DNA from: Pseudacidobacterium ailaaui
GTDB taxonomy: Bacteria; Acidobacteriota; Terriglobia; Terriglobales; Acidobacteriaceae
Assembly: GCF_000688455.1 (NCBI RefSeq)
Contig: NZ_JIAL01000001.1
Coordinates: forward strand, 1,147,001 to 1,211,000
Reading direction: 5' to 3'
Length of the DNA stretch: 64,000 bases
The notes below the pieces were generated by a model, which was given only the letters and a program-made list of their open reading frames with translations, was not told where the DNA came from and did not search any database. The position numbers and the translations under genes were made by a program. Shown here in pieces: positions 16,970 through 26,156 of this stretch. Every line of letters starts with the position of its first letter. Position 1 is the first letter of the stretch.

Positions 16970-17722
16970 TCATTGATGCCGGCTAATCAGATACAGCAAA
17001 GGAAAGAGAAAGATCCAGACAATATCTACAAAATGCCAATACAGCCCGAAGTTTTCGATGGTGGTCATGTGTCCGGTTGTATACATCCCGCGCCACGCCT
17101 GAAAGATCAGCACCAGCAGGATGGAGATGCCCACCAGCATATGAAGAGCATGGACCCCGGTCAGCATGAAATACAGCGAGAAGTAGGTCTGGGTCTTTTC
17201 CGCCATGTCCACGGGCAAGGGTTTGTCCTGGGAATAATTCGGGTCTACATGGGTGAAGTCATTGATGCTGAAGTTCAGCCCGGGGACGTGATGGCGCTCC
17301 CACTTTTCGTGATATTCGATGGCTTTAATGCCCAGAAAGACGAGGCCGAGGCACAGGGTGGCCACCAGCCAGCCAAGAAGGGCCTTGCGCCGCTTCATTT
17401 CTGCGCTGTAGACACCCATGGCCATCGTAAAGCTGGAGCAGATGAGGACCGTCGTATTAATGGTCCCAAGAAGGATGGAAAGCTGATGGCTGCCAGCAAC
17501 GAAAGCGGGGTAGTACCAGTTACGGTAGATGAGATAGGCGGTAAACATGCCGCCGAAAAACATGATTTCGGTCAGCAGAAAGAGCCACATGCCAAAGCTC
17601 GCGGCCTCGCGCTGCTGGTCGACCGTGGCAAAGTGATGGCGCAGGTGCGGCGAGTGCTGCTCATGCTCGCCGTGCGCTCCGGGAAAGGACGTGGGCTGGG
17701 TTGCGATGGCCTGGCTATCCAA
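16970..17722 (-). CDS. ctaE: Cytochrome c oxidase subunit III
   Basis: The 250-residue seven-helix subunit III shows [30 protein letters not shown], split here only for description, and the C-terminal [17 protein letters not shown], both standard for the family. The start is placed at TTG 17722: GAGGTG lies 7 bases upstream, and no ATG is near. This start overlaps the ctaD stop by eight bases, suggesting coupling. Longer readings (from 17779) would extend into ctaD without matching the family. Subunit III stabilises the proton-pumping core and does not itself bind redox cofactors. Confidence 0.93.
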   Translation of the reverse strand: MDSQAIATQPTSFPGAHGEHEQHSPHLRHHFATVDQQREAASFGMWLFLLTEIMFFGGMFTAYLIYRNWYYPAFVAGSHQLSILLGTINTTVLICSSFTMAMGVYSAEMKRRKALLGWLVATLCLGLVFLGIKAIEYHEKWERHHVPGLNFSINDFTHVDPNYSQDKPLPVDMAEKTQTYFSLYFMLTGVHALHMLVGISILLVLIFQAWRGMYTTGHMTTIENFGLYWHFVDIVWIFLFPLLYLISRHQ

Positions 17723-19379
17723 CGGTCTGCACCTCGCTGCTTGTCTTTTTCGCCAGCCAGTCGAAATCATATGCTTCAAAGTCCACGACTGGCGTTTCAG
17801 TAAAGTTCTCTTCCAGTGGCGGCGACTGGACCTGCCATTCCAGTCCGGGAGCGCGCCATGGGTTTGATCCTGCTACTTTTCCAAACTTGAGCGACCACAG
17901 GAAATAGACGGCCGGCAGGATGTAGCCAATGGCCAGAATGGAGGCCCCGGCGGTCGAAAGTACGTTGAGCACCTGGAACTCCGGCGGATAGGAGTGATAG
18001 CGGCGCGGCATCCCCAAGTATCCAAGAATGAACTGGGGGAAGAAGGTCAGATTAAACCCGATGAACAGAATGCTGGCAGCCAGCCTTCCCAACATCTCCG
18101 GATACATGCGCCCGGTGATCTTGGGCCACCAGAAGTGGAGCCCGGCCATCAGTGCGCTGACCATTCCGCCGACCATGACGTAGTGGAAGTGGGCAACGAT
18201 AAAGTACGTTTCGGTCAGATGAATGTCCATGCCGAGGGCGGCCAGATAGACACCGGTCAACCCGCCAATGGTGAACAGCCCGATAAAGCTGAAGGCATAG
18301 AGAATGGGCGTGTCAAAGCTGATGGAGCCTTTATAGAGCGTCGAGGACCAGTTGAAGATTTTGATCGCCGAGGGCACCGCCACCAGCATGGTCATCAGGG
18401 AGAAGACCAGTGCCGAGTAGTTTGAAATGCCCATGATGAACATGTGGTGTGCCCAGACGAAGAAGCTGAAGACGGCAATGGCCACAGAAGAGAAGGCGAC
18501 CGCAGTGTATCCAAAGACGCGCTTGCGGCTGAAACAGGCCACTACTTCGGACATGATACCCATGCCGGGAAGGATCATGACATACACGGCAGGGTGCGAA
18601 TAGAACCAGAAGAGGTGCTGGAAGAGCAATGGGTCTCCGCCTTTGGCGGGATCAAAGATGCCGATGCCAGTGAAGCGCTCCAGCGCAACGAGCGCGAGGG
18701 CGATGGCGATGACCGGAGTGGCCAGTACAAAGATGATCGATGTGGCGTAATAAGACCAAATGAACAGCGGCAGGCGGAACCAGGTCATCCCCGGAGCACG
18801 CAGGCGGTGGATGGTGACGATGAAGTTGACGCCGGTGAGGATGGAGGAAAAGCCGGCCACGAAGATGCCCATGGTTGCGGCGATGACGTGCGTATTCACG
18901 TAATGCGTACTGAGGGGGGTGGTGAAGGTCCAGCCCGTATCAATCCCGCCCCAGATGATGGCGTAGAGTTCGATCATGCCGCCGGCAGTAAACAAATACC
19001 AGCTCATCAGGTTGAGTCGTGGAAAGGCGACGTCCTTGGCGCCAATCATGAGCGGAATGCAGAAGTTGCCCAGCACGGCCGGGGCAATCGGCACCAGAAA
19101 GAAGAAGACCATGATGATGCCGTGGATGGAAAACACCTTGTTGTAGGTGTCGGCCGCCATCAGTTCGCCGCCGGGGGTGAGCAGGTTCAGGCGGATAAAC
19201 GCAGCCGCTGTTCCTCCGATGGTGAAGAAAAAACAAGTGGTAATGAGGTACAGGATGGCGATGCGCTTATGGTCCAGCGTCAGAAGCCAGCTCTTCAGGC
19301 CATAGGCGCTGTTCAGGTAAGACCGCCGGGGCATGGCCGCGGTCTGCTGATCGGGAAGAACAATACTTGTGCTGCTCAT
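17715..19379 (-). CDS. ctaD: Cytochrome c oxidase subunit I
   Basis: Subunit I (554 residues, twelve predicted helices) holds heme a, heme a3 and CuB and reduces oxygen to water while pumping protons. Visible ligands include His in THVIAATMG or HGIIMVF regions, the CuB His and cross-linked Tyr in [14 protein letters not shown], the His pair in WAHHMFIMG, and heme ligands in [11 protein letters not shown]. The HPAVY arrangement marks an A-type oxidase. The ATG overlaps the ctaC stop by four bases (ATGA). heme A synthesis genes ctaA/ctaB are not in the window. Confidence 0.97.
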   Translation of the reverse strand: MSSTSIVLPDQQTAAMPRRSYLNSAYGLKSWLLTLDHKRIAILYLITTCFFFTIGGTAAAFIRLNLLTPGGELMAADTYNKVFSIHGIIMVFFFLVPIAPAVLGNFCIPLMIGAKDVAFPRLNLMSWYLFTAGGMIELYAIIWGGIDTGWTFTTPLSTHYVNTHVIAATMGIFVAGFSSILTGVNFIVTIHRLRAPGMTWFRLPLFIWSYYATSIIFVLATPVIAIALALVALERFTGIGIFDPAKGGDPLLFQHLFWFYSHPAVYVMILPGMGIMSEVVACFSRKRVFGYTAVAFSSVAIAVFSFFVWAHHMFIMGISNYSALVFSLMTMLVAVPSAIKIFNWSSTLYKGSISFDTPILYAFSFIGLFTIGGLTGVYLAALGMDIHLTETYFIVAHFHYVMVGGMVSALMAGLHFWWPKITGRMYPEMLGRLAASILFIGFNLTFFPQFILGYLGMPRRYHSYPPEFQVLNVLSTAGASILAIGYILPAVYFLWSLKFGKVAGSNPWRAPGLEWQVQSPPLEENFTETPVVDFEAYDFDWLAKKTSSEVQTVG

Positions 19380-20434
19380 GGCTTCACCGCTCCTTGTCCG
19401 GATGCAGCTGCGGGCGCTGCGGTCTGGACCTGGCTGGTATTCAGCGTCTGCTGAATACGGTAATTCGAATTGAGGTTTTTAATGAATTCGACAAGAGAGA
19501 TCAGACCTTCTTCACTGACCTGCCCCTGATAGGTGGGCATGATCGGGGCATATCCGGCAACCTGATGCAGTGTAGGGTTCAGGATGACATCGCGCAGGAA
19601 GGCCTCGTCGGCAGTGACGACTGATCCGTTGGACATCTGGATCTTCGCTCCATATACTCCGGCAAGATTTGGCCCGCGCGCTTCCGGACTTCCCGAATGG
19701 CACTGATTGCAACCGAGGCTGGCAAAGAGACGCTCTCCGTTCTGCGCCAGCGAGGAACCGCTGGTGGAGCTGGCCGTCCAGGCCTGGTAGTCCTCCGGAG
19801 ACATGGCCACGACCTCCCCGATCATCTGGGAATGCAGGGTACCGCAATACTGGGTACAGAATAGATGATACGTCCCCGGCTTTGTGGCTTCAAACCAGAC
19901 GGTAGTGTAACGTCCTGGAATGACCTCACGTTTGACGCGGAAGGCCGGAATGGAAAAGCTGTGAAAGACGTCCTGAGAGACCATGGTGAGCTGCACCGGG
20001 CGGTTGATGGGTACGTGCAGCGCATTAATCTCATGTTGGCCACCCGGGTGTTCGGCCTTCCACATCCACTGCTTGCCAACGATGTAGATGTTCATGGCGT
20101 TGGTAGGCGGGTTATAGATGCGGAAGTACAGGAGCGCACCCCATACGAAGGCGATCAGGAAGAGGCCCAGAGGGACGATGGTCCAAGTGGCTTCCAGCAG
20201 AGTGTTGCCCTCAATCTGTACGGCCTCCGGATGCCTTTCCTTGCGGTAAAGGATGGAGAAGCCGATGACCATGGCGACCACAATGCCAGTCCCGACAAAC
20301 GAGATCAGAAGCAGATAAAAGTAGAACTCGTCCGTGTAAGGCGCGATGCTTGACGCCTCGGGCGGAAACAGCGGGAGCCGATGGAGCCACTTGAGTAAAA
20401 ACTGCCAAAGTACGGGGCTAATGTAATGCATCAT
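19376..20434 (-). CDS. ctaC: Cytochrome c oxidase subunit II with fused C-terminal cytochrome c domain (caa3)
   Basis: The 352-residue protein has two membrane helices (about 38-62 and 83-104), a CuA cupredoxin domain with ligands His158, Cys193, Cys197, His201 and Met204, and a C-terminal heme c domain with CNQCH at 242-246. The fused heme marks a caa3-type oxidase that can take electrons directly from Alternative Complex III. The start is ATG at 20434, preceded by AAGGG and six bases after sco. It is inserted in the inner membrane with its redox domains outside. Confidence 0.95.
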   Translation of the reverse strand: MMHYISPVLWQFLLKWLHRLPLFPPEASSIAPYTDEFYFYLLLISFVGTGIVVAMVIGFSILYRKERHPEAVQIEGNTLLEATWTIVPLGLFLIAFVWGALLYFRIYNPPTNAMNIYIVGKQWMWKAEHPGGQHEINALHVPINRPVQLTMVSQDVFHSFSIPAFRVKREVIPGRYTTVWFEATKPGTYHLFCTQYCGTLHSQMIGEVVAMSPEDYQAWTASSTSGSSLAQNGERLFASLGCNQCHSGSPEARGPNLAGVYGAKIQMSNGSVVTADEAFLRDVILNPTLHQVAGYAPIMPTYQGQVSEEGLISLVEFIKNLNSNYRIQQTLNTSQVQTAAPAAASGQGAVKP

Positions 20435-20440
20435 CCCTTT

Positions 20441-21355
20441 TTATCCGATCACGTTTTTCCAGCTTGAAACCTGTGGGCGCTGCTTTTGTTTTGCTTCGCG
20501 CCGGAACATGATTGCTAAATACAAACCGAGACAGAACAAGGTCACCAGGCAGGCCAACTGCACCACGCGCGCAATGATCAGACTGTGCCTGTTCAGCGTG
20601 GGATCGTAGTGATAGCAATAGGTGAGAATGTTGTCCACCGGAGAGCCGATTTTGTGCTGCGAGGCCTCGACCAGCCCCAACATCAGGTCTTTCGGTGAAT
20701 ATTCAACGCCGAGATAGTACTGTGCGATGCGCCCATCCGGCGTTACCAACTGGATGGCGCTGGCATGGGCGAACTGGGTCAACCTGCCGTCCGGCCCAGG
20801 GACACGGGTGTAGCCAAAACCAGTGGCCTCGGCCAGAGCATGGATGGCCGGCTCCTGCCCGGTGAGAAAGTGCCAGCCTGCTGCGGTTTCCGGATGTCCG
20901 TAACGCTTGACGTAGTAGGCCTTCTTTTGCGCCGCCAGGCTGTAGGTCTCGGTGGGATCAATACTGACGACTACGACGTCGAAGTCTTTGCCAGGCCGGA
21001 ACTTGACCATCTCCAGCGCGCCGACCAGGCCGTTAAGCTCTTCGGAGCAGAGCATGGGGCAGTTGTAATAGACCAGGGCGAGAATGACCGGGCGGGTGCC
21101 GAAGTAGTCTCCCAGATGCACAGTTTTGCCGGTTTCATCGTGGAACTCAGCCTCCAGCGGGAGGCGGGTATTGAGCTTCTGCACGATGTTGACCCGGTTC
21201 AGCGCAGAGGGCACCTGTGCACTGTTGTCACCCATCTGTTTGTCGCCGTAGGCGGAGACCTGGGCACGGGCCGCGCAGGCGGAAAAGCCCAGTAGCAGCG
21301 CAAGTCCCCACACCAGGGTGCGCTGAACATTCCGGATTGTGGTCTGTGCCTGCAT
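20441..21355 (-). CDS. SCO1/SenC-family copper chaperone for the CuA site
   Basis: SCO proteins deliver copper to, or reduce the cysteines of, the CuA centre of oxidase subunit II. The 304-residue product has a signal segment with a possible lipobox (GFSAC), a thioredoxin fold with the copper-binding NCPMLC (Cys99, Cys103), a distal His in LTQFAHASAIQLV, and an extra C-terminal membrane helix (about 268-292). The start is ATG 21355 with AAGG upstream; an in-frame extension to 21496 has an Arg-rich sequence unlike the family. It lies directly before ctaC, its likely client. Confidence 0.92.
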   Translation of the reverse strand: MQAQTTIRNVQRTLVWGLALLLGFSACAARAQVSAYGDKQMGDNSAQVPSALNRVNIVQKLNTRLPLEAEFHDETGKTVHLGDYFGTRPVILALVYYNCPMLCSEELNGLVGALEMVKFRPGKDFDVVVVSIDPTETYSLAAQKKAYYVKRYGHPETAAGWHFLTGQEPAIHALAEATGFGYTRVPGPDGRLTQFAHASAIQLVTPDGRIAQYYLGVEYSPKDLMLGLVEASQHKIGSPVDNILTYCYHYDPTLNRHSLIIARVVQLACLVTLFCLGLYLAIMFRREAKQKQRPQVSSWKNVIG

Positions 21356-21404
21356 GTAACCTTCTATGCTAGTCCGTTTCCTGCTCCGATTTCGCTTTTG
21401 CCTT

Positions 21405-22085
21405 TCACTCGTGGTTCGTGTGACTGGAAGCCTGCTCCTCCGATGCCATCGTTGCACTGCGCAATTCCTGCTCGTAGGCTGTGCGTGCAAAGCCATCCGT
21501 GAGCGGGGCGGTCACCTCGACCGGATGGTCTCCTGCCATGAGCGGCGCTGCCTGCTCCTGTTTTGACTCGACGGGAAGCCCGCGCTGTGCAATCAGCTGC
21601 ATGGCACGCTCAATGGGGATGCGGACAGTGCCTTTGGAGCGGTCCACCCAGCTGTAGTTTTCCAGCAGCAGGTCTTCGCGGGCGTGGAGATCGGCCGTGT
21701 CCCGGTCGCCGTCATCGCCCTGGAGCCGCGGCGTCGGAAACGACTGGGTCAACTGCCGGAGCTGCTGCTGCTCAATGGCCGGGTTGGACTCCATATTGCG
21801 TCCTTTGCCTGTTACATAACCGGCACGGTTCCATTGGTTGGGGGGGCCATCGTGTTTCATCAGCGCATTGTTGATGACCTTGCCCATACCGAAGCAGAAG
21901 ACAAAAAAGACCCCCAGGGAAATGGCCATGGCCAGCAAGAAGACCAAGACCCCCTGCACGCTGACATCAGTGAGCTCGTAGCCTTCCCGGACAGAGTTCT
22001 CCATGTCCCGCGACTGATTGCCATGATGGGTCTCCGGGGTGGTGCTGTGCTGGTGCTTCCGCAGATCATCGTTATGCATGGGCAT
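21405..22085 (-). CDS. ACIII-operon membrane protein of unknown function
   Basis: The 226-residue product has a hydrophilic N-terminus (about 1-42), one strong membrane helix (about 45-72, VFLLAMAISLGVFFVFCFGM) and a soluble C-terminal part with the conserved-looking segment WVDRSKGTVRIPIERAM followed by QLIAQRGLPVES. The start is ATG 22085 with GGAG seven bases upstream, overlapping the end of actF by 14 bases. Its place between actF and sco suggests an accessory subunit or assembly factor of the ACIII-caa3 supercomplex. I do not recognise a named family. Confidence 0.85.
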   Translation of the reverse strand: MPMHNDDLRKHQHSTTPETHHGNQSRDMENSVREGYELTDVSVQGVLVFLLAMAISLGVFFVFCFGMGKVINNALMKHDGPPNQWNRAGYVTGKGRNMESNPAIEQQQLRQLTQSFPTPRLQGDDGDRDTADLHAREDLLLENYSWVDRSKGTVRIPIERAMQLIAQRGLPVESKQEQAAPLMAGDHPVEVTAPLTDGFARTAYEQELRSATMASEEQASSHTNHE

Positions 22086-23361
22086 GTTCAGGCTCCAGGA
22101 TTTCCTCAAGGTGCGGGTCGTTGGTTGCCACCAGCGGACGGCCCTTGAGGTTGGTGAAGTAGTACGCCATCCAGAAGGCGATCATCGCCACTGGCACGGT
22201 TGCGTATTCCAGAATGCCGACACTGAAGTGCAGGTTCCGCGCCGCATCTTTGAAGTTCGGCTCAATCAGCCAGAACATGTCCCAGCAGCGGGCGAAGATC
22301 ATGATGCAGCAGCAGACGACGAGCCGCGACTTGATCCGCTTGAGGTCGCGCGAAAGCAGCAAGGTAAAGGGAATGAGCCAATGAAAGACCACATCGAGTG
22401 TGGCAATGACTCCCCAGTTGCCGCGAATGCGGTCCAGATACCAGGGGATCTCTTCCGGCGAGTTTCCAGACCAGATAATCAGAAAGGAGGCAAAGGCGAG
22501 GTAAATATTCAGCATGACGAAGGCAAAGCAAAGCTTGCCCAGGTCGTGCTGTTCGGTCACGCGCATGACGGTGCGGATCGGCTCGGCCTTTGACAGCCCC
22601 ACCAGGGTAAGGATGACCAGCGCAAGCACTCCATAGGCCTGCCCTACCAGGAACTGCAGGCCATAGACCGTCGAATACCATGTGACGTCGAGCGAGAGGA
22701 CCCAGTAGATGGAAACGGCCGTGAGGGTGAGGGCATAGAGCACAACACCAAAGCCGCTGAGGTTTTCAAATTTGGTCTGCCAGTAAGGGACGTTTGGCGC
22801 CGTATCTGCATCACGCTGGAGCGACCATTTATTCAACAGATGGGTATAAAACCACCAGCTCGCAAAGCAGAACAGCGAAACGGCCCAGAACGTGGCAGGG
22901 TTCAGCAATGGATGCTTGTAATAAATACTGTGGGCCTGGGCCGTAGTGATCAGGTGCTGCTTCCAGGCACCCCAGGGATCGTCATTATATTGCGCCCAGA
23001 GGTAAAGCTTCTTGAACGACATGCCAAAGATGCCGATGGGGAGGAAATAGAGGAAGACCAGAGGGAGGGTGCGCGTCATCGCCTCCAGCGGACGCCGCAC
23101 CAGAAGCCCCCACTTGCCGCCGGAGAGGTACTGCGTCATCAGCAGCGCCATTCCGCCGCAGCAGAAGCCGAAGGAGATCATTGTCCCGTGCAGCCACGCG
23201 CGCAGGAAATGGTTCCATCCGTCGCCGGCAAGAAAGCCGAGCAGGATCCCGAGGACGCCGAAAATCGCGCCAATCCCCAGCGCCCGTGCGCGCCAGCGGT
23301 CCACAAATTCCGGAGCGCCCAGTTCGTGCGGCAATGTTTTTGCGTGTTGCGCCATCTTCAT
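22072..23361 (-). CDS. actF: Alternative Complex III subunit ActF (quinol:cytochrome c oxidoreductase, NrfD/PsrC-related)
   Basis: ActF is a roughly ten-helix membrane subunit homologous to ActC. The 429-residue sequence shows the family's repeated helices, for example LGIGAIFGVLGILLGFLAG, a large soluble loop with YNDDPWGAWKQHLI, and KTLPLVFLYFLPIG-type segments. It resembles the first helices of NrfD proteins and forms part of the membrane core of ACIII. The gene starts three bases after actE and overlaps the next gene. Confidence 0.93.
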   Translation of the reverse strand: MKMAQHAKTLPHELGAPEFVDRWRARALGIGAIFGVLGILLGFLAGDGWNHFLRAWLHGTMISFGFCCGGMALLMTQYLSGGKWGLLVRRPLEAMTRTLPLVFLYFLPIGIFGMSFKKLYLWAQYNDDPWGAWKQHLITTAQAHSIYYKHPLLNPATFWAVSLFCFASWWFYTHLLNKWSLQRDADTAPNVPYWQTKFENLSGFGVVLYALTLTAVSIYWVLSLDVTWYSTVYGLQFLVGQAYGVLALVILTLVGLSKAEPIRTVMRVTEQHDLGKLCFAFVMLNIYLAFASFLIIWSGNSPEEIPWYLDRIRGNWGVIATLDVVFHWLIPFTLLLSRDLKRIKSRLVVCCCIMIFARCWDMFWLIEPNFKDAARNLHFSVGILEYATVPVAMIAFWMAYYFTNLKGRPLVATNDPHLEEILEPEHAHA

Positions 23362-23364
23362 TCC

Positions 23365-24171
23365 TTATTGCTTTGGCCCAGATGATGTGGTTTGCATGGC
23401 ATGGCTCCTGGCAGAATCTTGAGCGTTGCCCTCTGTTTTTCCTGTCAGGTTGACCGAATTCGCATTCTCAGCAGGTGCGCCAGCCACGATGCCCTGCGCC
23501 GGAAGCGCCTGCGCATCGGTGTCCTGCGCGATGGGCCACGGTCCGGCGAAGCTGGCGGGAAGCCCCTCGCGCTCGGCAATCTGGCCCAGATCGTGCACCT
23601 GCTCTCCCTGCGGAACATCGGAGAGCCTGGCATTCTGGCTCAATTGCAGCGCCCGGATATAGGCAGCCACGGCCCAGCGGTCCTCCGGAGAAAGCTGTGC
23701 GGCATAGTCTGGCATGGCCCCATAGCCATGGGTCATCACATAAAAATAGTGGCTGAGCGGCTCAGCCAGACGCCGCGCATCATGAAAGTTGCCGGCCGGC
23801 TTATAGCCGCGCTGCACAATCATGCCGTCGCCATTGCCTACGCGCGAGTGGCAGGGAGTGCAGTAGATATTAAAACGTTCCTGACCGCGTTCGAGCACGG
23901 TCATGGTGACCGGAAAGGGCATCATGTCCTGCTCTTTGCCATTCAGCAGTCCGGTATAGAAATATTCATCCTGCTGCAACTGGCCACGCGCGACTGTATG
24001 GACGACCTGTGGACGCACCGAGCGACCGTCGGCGAAAAATTCCGAGCCGCGCTGCGGAATCTCTTTGGGCTGGTTGTGCATGTCCTGACGGCAGCCACCG
24101 AGCACGACCAGCAGCGTCATCACGCCTGCGGCCAGAAGCCCCTTCCGTCTGTTGCTGCGGATCTGTCTCAT
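23365..24171 (-). CDS. actE: Alternative Complex III subunit ActE, monoheme cytochrome c lipoprotein
   Basis: The 268-residue product has a lipobox LGGC (Cys27) and one heme site CTPCH (104-108), with distal methionine candidates in HGYGAMPDYA. In ACIII, ActE is the peripheral cytochrome thought to pass electrons to the oxidase. The start ATG 24171 follows GGAG and lies four bases after the actD stop; the reading frame remains open far upstream within actD, but this is antisense-frame noise. A low-complexity Ala/Gln/Asn-rich tail ends the protein. Confidence 0.93.
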   Translation of the reverse strand: MRQIRSNRRKGLLAAGVMTLLVVLGGCRQDMHNQPKEIPQRGSEFFADGRSVRPQVVHTVARGQLQQDEYFYTGLLNGKEQDMMPFPVTMTVLERGQERFNIYCTPCHSRVGNGDGMIVQRGYKPAGNFHDARRLAEPLSHYFYVMTHGYGAMPDYAAQLSPEDRWAVAAYIRALQLSQNARLSDVPQGEQVHDLGQIAEREGLPASFAGPWPIAQDTDAQALPAQGIVAGAPAENANSVNLTGKTEGNAQDSARSHAMQTTSSGPKQ

Positions 24172-24175
24172 GGTT

Positions 24176-24721
24176 TTAATACTCCACCTCCACGACGGAG
24201 ACGGGGCTGAAGCTTTCCAGAAACGCCCGGGACTGGTCGGCTTCAAACTTCGGGTCCGTGGCCTCCAGGCAGAGGAAAAACTTGTCCGATGTGGCGCCGC
24301 CGCGGAAATTCGGGGCATTGAACAGCGGATGATAGGGTTGCGGCAGGCCACAGAGAGCAAAGAGCCCGAAAAAGGCCGAGAGGCCTGCCCACAGGATCGT
24401 CCACTCATAGGCAGGCACGATAAATGCCGGCCAGGAATAGTAGGGCCGTCCGGCAATATTTAACGGATAGGCCCAGACGGAGATCCAGGTTTCCATCAAA
24501 AACATGGCGGTGATGCCCATCAGACCGCCCAGCAAACAGACCAAGGAGACCTCATCGCGATGGAATCCAATGGCGGCAGCAGCCTCTTCCACCGGATATG
24601 GCGTATAGCAGTCCATGCGGCGGTATCCGGAATCGTAAGCAGCCTGCGCCGCGCGCACGAGCTCAGTGGGCGAATCAAACTCCGCCAGCAGTCCGTAAGT
24701 CCCTTCACGTACAGAAGACAT
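24176..24721 (-). CDS. actD: Alternative Complex III subunit ActD (DUF3341)
   Basis: The 181-residue product has the DUF3341 layout: an N-terminal soluble domain (YGLLAEFDSPTELVRAA, MDCYTPYPVEE), two membrane helices (about 58-82 and 96-124) and a C-terminal soluble part ending VEVEY. ActD anchors the complex and carries no cofactor. It overlaps actC by one base pair pattern (TGATG), so coupling is likely. Confidence 0.94.
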   Translation of the reverse strand: MSSVREGTYGLLAEFDSPTELVRAAQAAYDSGYRRMDCYTPYPVEEAAAAIGFHRDEVSLVCLLGGLMGITAMFLMETWISVWAYPLNIAGRPYYSWPAFIVPAYEWTILWAGLSAFFGLFALCGLPQPYHPLFNAPNFRGGATSDKFFLCLEATDPKFEADQSRAFLESFSPVSVVEVEY

Positions 24722-26142
24722 CAGTCACCTGCCTCCGGCAGTGGTTCGGCCCCTGCCTTGATTTTTGCCTGAGGCAGCAGGATACGCAGCTCAGACATGG
24801 GAATCATGGGCAGGAAGCGGATAAACAGGAAGAACAGGAAGGTAAACAGCCCGAGGGTCCCGGCAAAGGTCGCATAGTCCCAGCGCGTGGCCTTGTAGGT
24901 CCCCCAGGAAGAAGGCAGATAGTCCCGGTACAGGCTGGTGACGACAATCACAAAACGTTCAAACCACATTCCTGTATTCACAATCAGCGACATGATGAAC
25001 ATGAGCGACGGATTGCGCCGGAACTTGCGCAGCCACATCAGTTGCGGCAGCGCAATATTGCAGGTAATCAGCACCCAATACGACCAGCCCATCGGCCCGA
25101 ACATCCGGTTCCACATCATGAAATATTCCCACCGGCTGGCCGAGTACCAGTAGGCCATGAAGACCTCCATCCAGTAGCCGTAGGCGACGATGAGGCCCGT
25201 GACAAGCATGACCTTGCCCATGTTGTCCAGGTGGCGGATCGTGATGAGATCTTCAAGATGGTAGAACTTGCGGATGGGCACGGCCAGGGTAATCACCATG
25301 GCAAAGCCGGAGTAGACGGCACCGGCCACGAAGTAGGGCGGGAAGATCGTGGTATGCCAGCCCGGAAGCAGCGCCACTGCGAAGTCAAAGCTGATGACGC
25401 TGTGCACGGAAAGCACGAGCGGCGTAGATAGACCTGCCAGCAGCAACGAAGCCGTCTCGTAGCGCGTCCAGTGGCGGACCGAGCCGCGCCAGCCGAGCGA
25501 GAGCAGACCATACACAAACTGCGCAAATTTCGATTGGGCGCGGTCGCGCAGCGTGCCAAGGTCTGGCACCATACCCAGATACCAGAAGACCACGGAAATG
25601 GTAGCGTAGGTCGAGACCGCAAAGACGTCCCACAGCAGGGGCGAGCGGAACTGCGGCCAGACGTTCATGGTGTTGGGATACGGAAAGAGCCAGTATCCAA
25701 GCCAAGGACGACCGGTATGGATAAGAGGAAACATACCGGCGCAGACCACAGCAAAAATGGTCATGGCCTCGGCGAAGCGGTTGATGGAATTGCGCCAGCT
25801 CTGTTTGAACAGAAGCAGGATGGCCGAAATCAGGGTCCCCGCATGGCCGATACCGATCCACCACACAAAGTTGATAATGGCAAAGCCCCAGGCCACCGGA
25901 ATCGTAATGCCCCAGATGCCGGTGCCTTTCAGAAAGAGCCAGGAGACGGCGATGAGCAGCAGCGCTACGCCGCCGCCGGCAATCATCAGACCGCCAAACC
26001 ATCCCAGCGGAGTGTGGCTGGTAAGAACGATGCGCGAGACTTTCTCAGTAACCGACTTGAATGTGTGCCCGGGAGCAATGACCCGGATCTCTCCGGTGAC
26101 CGGGTCCAGCATGGGATCGTTGATGGGTTCCTTGATAGCCAT
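24721..26142 (-). CDS. actC: Alternative Complex III subunit ActC (NrfD/PsrC-type membrane subunit)
   Basis: ActC is the quinol-oxidising membrane subunit, with about ten helices. The 473-residue product shows the NrfD-family opening (TPLGWFGGLMIAGGGVALL), WWIGIGHAGTLISAILLLF, the PNTMNVWPQFRSPLLWD loop and a C-terminal half with VNTGMWFERFVIV. These are standard for ACIII and related polysulfide-reductase-like subunits. It lies 14 bases after actB. Confidence 0.95.
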   Translation of the reverse strand: MAIKEPINDPMLDPVTGEIRVIAPGHTFKSVTEKVSRIVLTSHTPLGWFGGLMIAGGGVALLLIAVSWLFLKGTGIWGITIPVAWGFAIINFVWWIGIGHAGTLISAILLLFKQSWRNSINRFAEAMTIFAVVCAGMFPLIHTGRPWLGYWLFPYPNTMNVWPQFRSPLLWDVFAVSTYATISVVFWYLGMVPDLGTLRDRAQSKFAQFVYGLLSLGWRGSVRHWTRYETASLLLAGLSTPLVLSVHSVISFDFAVALLPGWHTTIFPPYFVAGAVYSGFAMVITLAVPIRKFYHLEDLITIRHLDNMGKVMLVTGLIVAYGYWMEVFMAYWYSASRWEYFMMWNRMFGPMGWSYWVLITCNIALPQLMWLRKFRRNPSLMFIMSLIVNTGMWFERFVIVVTSLYRDYLPSSWGTYKATRWDYATFAGTLGLFTFLFFLFIRFLPMIPMSELRILLPQAKIKAGAEPLPEAGD

Positions 26143-26156
26143 TTCTGTCCAGCCCT

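Noticed and set aside
17723-17779. ATG start for ctaE at 17779
   Set aside because: It lies inside ctaD, and the added residues do not match subunit III; TTG 17722 has a ribosome site.
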